Below, in pieces: positions 41,194 to 48,309 of a stretch of 48,309 nucleotides of DNA. Source of the stretch: Chloroflexus sp. MS-G (GTDB taxonomy: Bacteria > Chloroflexota > Chloroflexia > Chloroflexales > Chloroflexaceae); assembly GCF_000735195.1 (NCBI RefSeq), contig NZ_JPIM01000022.1, positions 1 through 48,309 on the forward strand, given 5' to 3'. The notes under the pieces are model-generated. The model was given only the letters and a program-made list of their open reading frames with translations. It was not told the origin of the DNA and ran no database searches. The stretch's first letter is position 1. Each line of letters begins with the position of its first letter. The position numbers were made by a program, and so were the translations under genes.

Positions 41194-44004
41194 CTACCCG
41201 CCATTTTGCCTTTGCAAAAAGCGCGCCACCAGCCCCGGCAAGTTAGCCAATGGCCCAGTGCGTACTCGCGTTGGCGGTAACGAATCGAGAAACTGTTGTC
41301 CGTATTTCTTGGTCAGCAACCGCCGGTCAAGCACCACCACAATGCCTCGATCCTCACGGGAACGGATCAGACGGCCAAACCCTTGCTTGAAGCGCAGGAT
41401 ACTCTGCGGAACGCTGTATTCGTTAAACGGATCATCGAACAGCTCACTGCGGGCTGCCACAATCGGATCGGTCGGTACGGCAAACGGTAGTTTGGTGATC
41501 ACCAACACCGAGAGCGCTTCGCCGACAATATCCACCCCTTCCCAAAAGCTGTTGGTACCGAGCAACACCGAGCGCGGAAACTCCTTCAACCGATCAACTA
41601 GCGCCCGGCGCGAACCGTCGATACCCTGGGCCATCACGCCAATGCCCCGATCTTCAAGCGGCTCTTGAATAGCGGCGTAGGTTTGTCGTAAGGCATTGGA
41701 GGCGGTAAAGAGCGCCAGCATCCGACCTTCCGACGCGATAGCCAGATCGATAATTGCCCGTTCGATCATCTGTTGATAGCCACGCTGGTTTGGTTCGGGA
41801 ATGTCGTTGGGAATGTAGACTAAGGCCTGCTGTGCGTAATCAAACGGCGAATCGAGCATCAGCTCCTGGCAATCTGATAGACCGATTCGACTCTTCACAA
41901 AATCGAAACGACCGGCAATACTCAGGGTTGCTGAAGCGAGCACATTGGTCTGCTTCTGGGCAAAAAGCTGACTCTGCAAAATGTCGGCCACACTCAACGG
42001 CGCCGCCGTCAGCGTGAGCGTATCACGCTGTCGATCATACGTCAGCCAGCAGATACTTTCTTCATCGCCAAAAATGACATGACCACTGCGTACCCGAACG
42101 TCAGTAGCAAACCGGCGTAAGACTTCCGTTCGCAACAGCAGATCATCGAGCGTACCGTTGGCCTCATTCAAAGCGTGGAGTTGCTCTTCGATCACTGCCA
42201 GCTCTTTGCCAATCAGCGCCAGCATATCATTCAGATTTTGCCAGGCCAGTTCAATCTCTTGCCATTCCGGGCGCTTTCTGACATCGTTTGTCAAGCGGAT
42301 CCGCAGATCATACTGCTGATTGGGATCGGCATCAATCTGCACAAAACGGGTAAGCAGATGAAAACACTCGTAGACCGCAGTCCGCATCCGAATCAGGGTG
42401 GGGCGGATCCGTTCAATAGCGGCGGTAATGCGCTCTCCGGCTGCGCCGCCGCCACCGATTTCGGTGAGTACTGCCGGTATTTCGCTGAGCAGACCACTGA
42501 CAATCTGTGCCCCGCCGGTCTGAAACAGATCATCGAGAAACTTGAGCATGCCAGCCTGATCAAGATTAAAACTGAGCTGGTCGGTTGCGACATCTTCCAG
42601 ATTGTGGGCTTCGTCAATCACCAGATGATCGTAAGGAGGCAATACCTGCGAGGCCGCCGCCAAATCGGCGATCAACAGCGCATGATTGACGACCACCAGA
42701 TGCGCAGCTTCGGCAGCACGGCGGGCACGGAAGAAGTAACACTCCCGAAAATGCGGACAACGGGCGCCGGTACAGGTCTCTACCGAGACATTGACCTTGT
42801 TCCACACTGCCTGCTCGCGGTCGATCAGTGGGATCTCGGTACGATCACCGCTCTTGGTAGTTGGTAGCCAGAGTTGAATCTTCAGCAACGCCCGCACCTC
42901 TTCGCTGCTCAGAGTATCGAGCCGACGCAGCTCGTGATACCGCTTCAGGCAGAGGTAATTACTGCGCCCTTTCAAGAGCACAGCGCGAAATGGCGGTAAT
43001 CCTGCCGTTGCGAAGATTCGTTGCAGATCGGGAATGTCTTTATTGTAAAGTTGATCTTGCAAGTTGATGGTATTGGTCGAGATCACCACCCGCTCACCAC
43101 GTTGCGCAGCATACATTGCTGCCGGAACCAGATACGCCATACTCTTACCGGTGCCGGTACCAGCTTCTACAATCAACGGCTCGCTCTGATTAAACGCTGT
43201 TGCCACCGCCTGCGCCATCTCGATCTGCGGCTGACGAGGCTCATAGCCAGGGAAGGTCTGCCCAAACACCCCATCAGGACTAAAGAAGGCACCAATCGCC
43301 TCGAGATCGAGCGGACGGGTGTAGCCGGTGGGCCTGAGTGGCGGTACCTCGGTATCGGTCGCATCGGCTGCATCGTGCGGTGCTGTAATCGGTTCAAGAA
43401 AAGCATTCCGCGCCTTCTGTCGCAACGCCTCTTCAAACAGATCGCGGAGTGGCAGCCCAATCTTACCGGTTAGACGCACGATCTCGCTGAGCGTTGCCAG
43501 ATCAAGGTGTAACATCCGCTCGCAGAGTGCAACGAAAAGCTGAGCCGTTACCTCGGCATCGTTGAGCGCACGATGGGCATCGGGGTGGGGAATGCCGAGA
43601 TGGGCTGCCAGCGTCGAGAGTTTGTAACCGGTGACCTGTGGCAAGAGCAACGTCGCCAGTTCAAACGTATCGTACACCGGCTGGTTGAAATGCATCCCTT
43701 GTGCCCGCAGCATCGTTAGATCAAAGCCAATCGAGTGCCCCACTATTGGGCGATTGCCGATAAAGCGGGCCAGCTCGGCGCCGATCTCGTTGAAACGCGG
43801 CGCCTGTGCCAGAGCTTTGGGATCAATACCGGTCAGCCGGGTAATCTTGAGCGGAACCGATTGGCGGGGGCGAACCAATTGGCTGAATCGGTCGAGAATC
43901 TCACGGCCACGAAAGGTTACCGCTGCAACCTCGATAATTTCATCGAGACCACTTTGTAAACCGGTGGTCTCGACATCAATAGCAACATAGATGCGGTTGT
44001 TCAT
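41194..44004 (-). CDS. dinG: DnaQ-like exonuclease fused to DinG helicase
   Basis: The 936-residue protein joins an N-terminal DEDDh 3'-5' exonuclease (AIDVETTGLQSGLDEIIEVA at 9-28; HSIGFDLTMLR; HRALNDAEVTAQLF with the catalytic histidine) to an XPD/DinG helicase. The helicase has Walker A AGTGTGKS near residue 282, iron-sulfur cysteines in ETCTGARCPHFRECYFF, VIDEAHNLED (motif II) and SFWEGVDIVGE (motif V). This is the Bacillus-type DinG, near the usual 930 residues. It is a DNA repair enzyme for R-loops and unusual structures, although Bacillus-type DinG is reported to act as a nuclease. It marks the right edge of the accessory block. Confidence 0.93.
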   Translation of the reverse strand: MNNRIYVAIDVETTGLQSGLDEIIEVAAVTFRGREILDRFSQLVRPRQSVPLKITRLTGIDPKALAQAPRFNEIGAELARFIGNRPIVGHSIGFDLTMLRAQGMHFNQPVYDTFELATLLLPQVTGYKLSTLAAHLGIPHPDAHRALNDAEVTAQLFVALCERMLHLDLATLSEIVRLTGKIGLPLRDLFEEALRQKARNAFLEPITAPHDAADATDTEVPPLRPTGYTRPLDLEAIGAFFSPDGVFGQTFPGYEPRQPQIEMAQAVATAFNQSEPLIVEAGTGTGKSMAYLVPAAMYAAQRGERVVISTNTINLQDQLYNKDIPDLQRIFATAGLPPFRAVLLKGRSNYLCLKRYHELRRLDTLSSEEVRALLKIQLWLPTTKSGDRTEIPLIDREQAVWNKVNVSVETCTGARCPHFRECYFFRARRAAEAAHLVVVNHALLIADLAAASQVLPPYDHLVIDEAHNLEDVATDQLSFNLDQAGMLKFLDDLFQTGGAQIVSGLLSEIPAVLTEIGGGGAAGERITAAIERIRPTLIRMRTAVYECFHLLTRFVQIDADPNQQYDLRIRLTNDVRKRPEWQEIELAWQNLNDMLALIGKELAVIEEQLHALNEANGTLDDLLLRTEVLRRFATDVRVRSGHVIFGDEESICWLTYDRQRDTLTLTAAPLSVADILQSQLFAQKQTNVLASATLSIAGRFDFVKSRIGLSDCQELMLDSPFDYAQQALVYIPNDIPEPNQRGYQQMIERAIIDLAIASEGRMLALFTASNALRQTYAAIQEPLEDRGIGVMAQGIDGSRRALVDRLKEFPRSVLLGTNSFWEGVDIVGEALSVLVITKLPFAVPTDPIVAARSELFDDPFNEYSVPQSILRFKQGFGRLIRSREDRGIVVVLDRRLLTKKYGQQFLDSLPPTRVRTGPLANLPGLVARFLQRQNGG

Positions 44005-44110
44005 ACAGTTTTGCAGACCAAATGGTGGCGGGTGATCGGTATCGTTGCCCGTAACACAGACAATTGTACCACGCGAAAGAGGAACGTATGATAGCGAGGA
44101 TCGGAAGGTC

Positions 44111-44133
44111 GGGGCGGGTTATCAACCCGCCCC
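44111..44133. terminator. Terminator-like hairpin after the hydrolase gene
   Basis: GGGGCGGGTT pairs perfectly with AACCCGCCCC around the loop ATC, 15 bp beyond the stop of the minus-strand hydrolase. No U-run follows, so a REP-like element is an alternative. It resembles the hairpin at 7695-7713. Confidence 0.5.
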
Positions 44134-44147
44134 TCTACCGTTGATGA

Positions 44148-45017
44148 TCAGCGGCTCAGAAACGGCAACACTTGTTCAATAAATGCTTCTGGCTGTTCGT
44201 CTTGCACCAGCAGACTGGCCCGGTCGATCACCGCTACCTTCGTTGCAACGCGGATCCGAACAAAACCAGCAGCTTGCGAGAGTGGAGTCGTTCTGGCATC
44301 GCTGCCCCATACCAGCAGTGTTGGTTGGGTCAGGCTGGCAAAGGCTGTCGAAATATCACAATTGAGCAGACCGCTGAGGAAGCAGATTGGGGCATAGTAG
44401 GCGCCAGGATGACGGCAGGTTCGATAGAACATCTCCAACCGCTCGTCGGTGATACTGGCCGGATCGGCATACGCCTGTGAGGACAGAAAAAGACGGATAC
44501 TGGGTCGGGTGGTGAGCAGACGGTAGATCAAACGACCGAACGAACTGCGCAAGATTTGATATATCGTGTAAGCGGTAATGCCAGGTGGGCGGGCAAGTTG
44601 GCTAATGCCGGTTGGGCAAATCAGCACCAGGCGGTCAACCAGGTGTGGTTGACGAGTGGCCGCGATGACCGCATAAGCTGCACTCAGTGAGCTGGCAATG
44701 AGTGCGGTTGGTTGTCCGATCTGGGCGAGCAATGTCTCAATCAGATCGATGTACATTGCGGCACGATAACGCCAGGCTGGTCGCGCCGAATTGCCGTATC
44801 CAGCCAGATCAACTGCGTGCACGGCGACGTGATCACGCAGGCGTTGAAACGGTTCACGCATCTCGAAGACCGAGGCTGCAGCATTGATACTGTGAACCAG
44901 CAGAACCGGGCGACCGGAGCCAGCATGGTAGGTGGCAATCGCCTGATCGCGCCACGTGGTGTACACAGGGGGCACCGGTAAGAGGGGCAACGGCGTTCCA
45001 GCGGTTTCTGGTACCAT
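44148..45017 (-). CDS. Alpha/beta hydrolase fold protein, probably inactive
   Basis: The 289-residue protein follows the alpha/beta hydrolase plan: VLLVHSINAAASVFEM (oxyanion loop), AVHAVDLAGYGNSARP, the nucleophile-elbow region IASSLSAAYAV, LLVWGSDARTTP with the acid, and RASLLVQDEQPEAFIEQVLP at the end. The elbow lacks the usual glycines (S-S-L-S-A instead of G-x-S-x-G). In the last segment, where active enzymes have GH before L-x-x-D-E, this protein has SL. The catalytic histidine is therefore missing and hydrolysis unlikely. The ATG at 45017 has AGGA upstream and is preferred over 45080. It may serve as a binding or scaffold protein; BchO-type function is a guess I do not make. Confidence 0.75.
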   Translation of the reverse strand: MVPETAGTPLPLLPVPPVYTTWRDQAIATYHAGSGRPVLLVHSINAAASVFEMREPFQRLRDHVAVHAVDLAGYGNSARPAWRYRAAMYIDLIETLLAQIGQPTALIASSLSAAYAVIAATRQPHLVDRLVLICPTGISQLARPPGITAYTIYQILRSSFGRLIYRLLTTRPSIRLFLSSQAYADPASITDERLEMFYRTCRHPGAYYAPICFLSGLLNCDISTAFASLTQPTLLVWGSDARTTPLSQAAGFVRIRVATKVAVIDRASLLVQDEQPEAFIEQVLPFLSR

Positions 45018-45080
45018 AAACCATATCCTGTTGACGATGCAGTTTAGCCGGATGACCGAACGAAGAGCAGGGCAGGTCAA

Positions 45081-45484
45081 TCGTCATTATGCAACAGGAT
45101 CAAATGAAATGCAATAATCTGTTTTATATGTAAAAATTCTTTACGGCGATCAATCGCGTTATAATGAAAGAAACTTGCGCCACCCGCCATCTTACCCGAC
45201 CGCGGTGATGGTGCAACGAGCGGTACGTTTTTCAACCTGAAGTATCATGCGTGCGGAGAAGCGTACTTTCTGGTTCCAACGGTGATCTTTCTACCACAGA
45301 GACCACGGAGATCGCAGAGACGAAAGATAATGTTATCGTTCATTGAACAGAGGGTTGTGAACATTTTTCTTCCATGCGCCCAATGGCCAAAAATGATCCT
45401 TTCCTTATACGCTCTGTGTACGCTGTGTGCTCCGTGGTGAGTTTTTCAGTGCACTCATATCTGAAATGAGAAAAGGGTTGTTCA
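45081..45484. other. Intergenic region with inverted repeat arms
   Basis: No gene is seen. The stretch contains an imperfect inverted repeat: ACCACAGAGACCACGGAG onward at 45293-45321, and the reverse complement of the same kind of sequence at 45411-45438 (GCTCTGTGT to TCCGTGGT). The roughly 90-bp loop between them is AT-rich. The plus-strand promoter for the following gene should lie nearby but is not clear. Confidence 0.55.
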
Positions 45485-46066
45485 ATGGCTGCACCTGAAC
45501 GCTTTACGCCAGCACCACTCGATGACTACGCTGCCAAGGTTACGTATGGTTTGGCGTATCTAGGGGGATTACTGGTTCTCCCCCAATTTTTTGCCTACCT
45601 TGCCAATCTGCGCTGGAATGGTTTGCAGGTACCATTAGGACTGGCCGCGGCGCTAGCATGTTACCTCCTGCTGAGCTACGCCTTTCAACCACGGGCATAC
45701 CGCATCGATGCCGATGCGCTGGTGATTGAACGGCGCTGGGTACCGGCGCTGACCATTCCCTTCGATCAGATAAGTGGTGTCTCGCTGGCCAGTGGGCTGG
45801 CCGATATGCCTCGTTTCGGACTCCGCTTTGCCTTTAACCCCGGCGTCTTTGGCTATCAGGGGCCATTTCGGCTCGATCCGTATGGCAAAGTTGTCTTCTT
45901 TGCTACGAACCGTCAGCGATTGGTCGCGATTGCCCGTTATGATGCCTCTGTCTTGCTGATCAGCCCCGATCGGCCACGCGACTTTATCAACGCCCTCAAT
46001 GAACGACGCCTGGCTTCAGCGACCAGAAAGATGGAGCAATCGGTTGGGGTGGACCATGAGGTTTAG
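45485..46066 (+). CDS. Membrane protein with PH-like domain
   Basis: The 193-residue protein has two membrane spans at about 22-45 (LAYLGGLLVLPQFFAYLANL) and 52-70 (PLGLAAALACYLLLSYAF). A soluble domain with a PH-like strand pattern follows (YRIDADALVIERRWVPALTI onward, with GKVVFFATNRQRLVAIARYD). It resembles the bacterial PH family and is distantly like the 26.3-27.9 kb protein. No role is known. The stop overlaps the next start by 11 bp. Confidence 0.7.
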   Translation: MAAPERFTPAPLDDYAAKVTYGLAYLGGLLVLPQFFAYLANLRWNGLQVPLGLAAALACYLLLSYAFQPRAYRIDADALVIERRWVPALTIPFDQISGVSLASGLADMPRFGLRFAFNPGVFGYQGPFRLDPYGKVVFFATNRQRLVAIARYDASVLLISPDRPRDFINALNERRLASATRKMEQSVGVDHEV

Positions 46067-46619
46067 CGCACTGGATCGAATCCATCTCCGCTGCCGCTAC
46101 GAGCAGTTTATTCCGGGTGAACTCCATGAGGATGGTCGGCGCTACTTACCAGGCATTATCGTTACCCCTTTGAACGCCGGCCCTGACACACATCCCGGTA
46201 CCCGCCTCTGGCTGGTCGATCGTCATCATCGGGTTGACCCAGCGCTCGTCGGTCAAACCACCACGGTTCGCCTGCTGTGCGCTCTCAGCACTATCCGATT
46301 ACAAACACCGCCGTTTCGCATCGGCTTTGTGCCATCGTCCGATGAATCACTACACCAGCCGCTGAGCAATCCGATCATTTATGGTCGAATCAGTGACGTT
46401 TTGGAGTGGGAGGTGCAACGGGCACAGCTCCCGTTTGAAACGCTGTACACCGAATTAGTGATCAGAGTGGGTGAAGCGGCGACGATTGGTCTGCGCACAA
46501 CCCTCAGCGCCCCCCACCTGGCCGATCTCATCGGCTGCGAGCGATTAACGAGCGGTGACTGGATCGAGATCAATCGTTCGCGGATTGATATTCTCGCGTG
46601 TATCAGGCAAGTAGAATAA
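46056..46619 (+). CDS. Unknown conserved-looking protein
   Basis: The 187-residue soluble protein begins MRFSALDRIHLRCRYEQF at ATG 46056, inside the end of the preceding gene. GGGGTGG lies upstream as a possible ribosome-binding site. The longer frame back to 45999 would start inside the previous gene and is not needed. No domain is recognised; there is no signal peptide or membrane span. The position and overlap imply translational coupling with the PH-like gene. Confidence 0.6.
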   Translation: MRFSALDRIHLRCRYEQFIPGELHEDGRRYLPGIIVTPLNAGPDTHPGTRLWLVDRHHRVDPALVGQTTTVRLLCALSTIRLQTPPFRIGFVPSSDESLHQPLSNPIIYGRISDVLEWEVQRAQLPFETLYTELVIRVGEAATIGLRTTLSAPHLADLIGCERLTSGDWIEINRSRIDILACIRQVE

Positions 46620-46702
46620 CTACAGATGGGTGAGGGATGAGAGATTAACGGGTGCTGTTTCTAGTAAATCATATCAGCTACAGATCGCGTATCTCCGATG
46701 GT

Positions 46703-47921
46703 ATGGAAATGAATAATCTTAAAGTGGTCATGAAGTCATCTCTATTTTATCAAGTATACTTATTCCTATATATAATGCTTGGGATTTACACTGAACTAAA
46801 GTTAATCGAAATAAAGCCGATTCCTGACATGCTACTTGAAGATTTCGGGTACTACGAGCGGGCACTTCATGACGCACTGAATGGACAAAATCCTTATGCC
46901 ACACGATCAATCGGGATAGGGTATCTGTATCCACCTCCGGCTCTATTAATTATCGAGATTTTCCACTACATCGATCCTTATTTGAAAGCGTTACTACATT
47001 CGACTGTTAATATTGTTCTCCTGATCTTAATTGTATACGGCACGGCTCGATATTATGGCTATAGCGCTGAAAAAGTCTGGTATTGGTATGTTATATGTCT
47101 GGGTTTTGCACCATTTCTTGAGTTAATTCACATTGGTCAAATAAACATAATCACACTGTTTGGAATATTTATGTTGTTCTTTTGGATGAGTACATTTCCT
47201 TTTCTCAGCGCTATCGGACTAGGTTTGGCAGTCATTACCAAAGTGTCCCCTGTTCTGTTCTTTTTATATCTTTTTGTTCATCGCAGATATTCTATTTTTG
47301 TTCTTGCAACTATTTTCATTGTTTGTATAACTTATTTAAGCGCTCTAAGATATGGTTTTTTTACCTGTTCTGGAATACCCTAGTGTTTTTCAATGGCTTA
47401 CAATTCAATTTCCAATGGGAGCTAACTCACAGTCGCTCGTTTCAAAACTTGCTGCTATTGGCAACACAATACGATCTAATGATATTATAACCGGGTTGCA
47501 CTTAACAGTGTTGCAGAAGCTAATTTTGTCTTTTTCTTCATTTCTTTCCTCGAATCATCTTGCCATTCAAAGAATATTGACGATTTATATCTTGATGGTG
47601 ATTGTTGTAAGTGGTTTATTGACTCGGTACGGCGAACAGCCAAGAGAACCAATGTTTATGATCACTACCCTTGGAATGATGCTTTCACCAAATGTCATGT
47701 GGTATCATCACTATGTTTTCATGCTCTTTCCAATCCTGATATGGATGGGGTGGAGTCGCCTGAATTGGAGGGTAGTGACCTGGTGTTTGGTAGGACTGCT
47801 CATCGTTCAGATAGACCGTCGATGGTGGACGTATGGATTATTAATCCATGTGTTTGGGCATCTGTCATTATTATCGATATTGCTCTGGCAATTACGAGCG
47901 TTTTATTCCCGGCAGAAGTAG
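46703..47921 (+). pseudogene. GT87-like membrane glycosyltransferase, frameshifted
   Basis: Two frames make one membrane protein resembling GT87/DUF2029 mannosyltransferases. The first part has DFGYYERALHDALNGQNPYA, YLYPPPALLIIEIFHY and several spans; the second has GANSQSLVSKLAA (an NQSL-type motif), more spans and MMLSPNVMWYHHYVFML. They are separated by a +1 shift at the T7 tract 47356-47362. With six Ts the reading joins smoothly as RYGFLPVLEYPSVFQWL. The gene is AT-rich relative to its neighbours. It may be a pseudogene, a phase-variable gene or a sequencing error. If intact it would add a sugar from a polyprenyl-phosphate donor on the outer face. Confidence 0.8.
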
Positions 47922-47950
47922 TCTTCAACCGCATCGAGCACAAACACAGT

Positions 47951-48064
47951 TAGGGTCTGATTAAAAACCTAGCTTTCTCGTTGGGCACGTCCCGTACTCG
48001 TGCGACCATTGCGCGAGTACGATACGTTCCCAATAAGAAATCCGGGTTTTTGATCAGGCTCTGA
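47951..48064. repeat. Dispersed repeat, inverted pair
   Basis: A reverse core (TCTGATTAAAAACCTAG, 47956-47972) and a forward core (CCGGGTTTTTGATCAGGCTCTGAG, 48042-48064) face each other and enclose about 70 bp, giving an inverted-repeat unit of about 115 bp. The flanking CCCAATAAGAAATC also appears at the end of array unit 3 (31527-31540). Confidence 0.8.
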
Positions 48065-48065
48065 G

Positions 48066-48309
48066 CGATCATGCTTGATGTGCGCATATTGGGCAGATGC
48101 TCTGATACCTTGCGCATAAGCGCCTGCAAACGTCATGGCAGACAACCTCACACTTACCATTGGTAATCGTCGGCCAGGAAAGATGCCGCATGCTCAGACG
48201 CAGACTTCTGATGTGAAAGATGTACGGTCTCGACAGCTTTTCAGCGTGCTCGGCTTCGGAACACTTCGAGGACTGGATGAAGCAGCGCACACACAGACCT
48301 TCGTCAGTG
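48066..48309. other. Right-edge stretch without recognised genes
   Basis: This stretch holds only short frames without family resemblance. A gene may continue beyond the window edge. Confidence 0.4.

Noticed and set aside
1519..48251. 16-bp exact match GCTTTTCAGCGTGCTC at 1519-1534 and 48236-48251
   Set aside because: A single 16-bp match in a window of this size is within chance expectation, and the flanks do not align.
48069..48290. 73-residue minus-strand frame at the right edge
   Set aside because: No motif, no start signal and poor codon pattern; treated as non-coding.

Overview
The window looks like a bacterial chromosome segment from a Chloroflexi (Chloroflexota) phototroph-type genome, most likely Chloroflexus. 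This is a judgement from gene content and style: two DUF4013-type membrane proteins, a dynamin-like GTPase, a zinc-ribbon/proline-repeat membrane protein, a threonyl-tRNA synthetase without the TGS domain, moderately high G+C, and GC-rich intergenic hairpins. No photosynthesis or rRNA/tRNA gene is present to settle it. Most of the window is ordinary housekeeping sequence.

Left part (1-13.5 kb). A GT4 glycosyltransferase, a dynamin-like GTPase operon and a lone receiver-domain protein lie on the minus strand. They are followed on the plus strand by a T-box-controlled operon (membrane-anchored YpmS/DUF2140-like protein, thrS, YtxH-like protein). Next come cinA (with a degenerate C-terminal domain), two DUF4013-like membrane proteins and a CDP-alcohol phosphatidyltransferase. 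A minus-strand operon then runs from 16.67 kb down to 11.24 kb: sugar-nucleotide epimerase, GAF/PAS histidine kinase (ATGA-coupled), hisC-like aminotransferase and a zinc-ribbon membrane protein.

Middle part (17-30.3 kb). MarR regulator, long MacA-like adaptor and MacB/FtsX permease without a neighbouring ATPase; purB; a small thioredoxin-like ferredoxin-type protein behind a promoter carrying two identical 8-bp palindromes; an ABC ATPase with a large secreted/membrane partner and a PH-domain membrane protein but no permease; cmk and guaA.

Accessory region (30.4-41.2 kb). It starts with a three-copy 400-bp tandem repeat full of perfect 15-bp GC hairpins, then a near-perfect 42-bp palindrome and a small CBM48 protein. 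The main cargo follows: a SNF2/HepA-type helicase overlapping by ATGA with a 1219-aa Eco57I-class adenine methyltransferase, then TcmP (three-Cys-motif partner, with methyltransferase-like motifs) and its three-Cys partner DUF5131 (phage Gp37/Gp68 family). The helicase and methyltransferase resemble DrmD and DrmMI of class 1 DISARM, but drmA, drmB and drmC are absent. I regard this four-gene block as the best candidate for an incompletely described genome-defence or DNA-modification system.

Right part (41.2-48.3 kb). A DnaQ-DinG exonuclease-helicase, an alpha/beta hydrolase that has apparently lost its catalytic histidine, a PH-like membrane protein with an overlapping unknown gene, and a GT87-like membrane glycosyltransferase broken by a +1 shift in a T7 tract. 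A dispersed repeat family with the core GGTTTTTGATCAGGCTCTGAG occurs at about eight places across the window.
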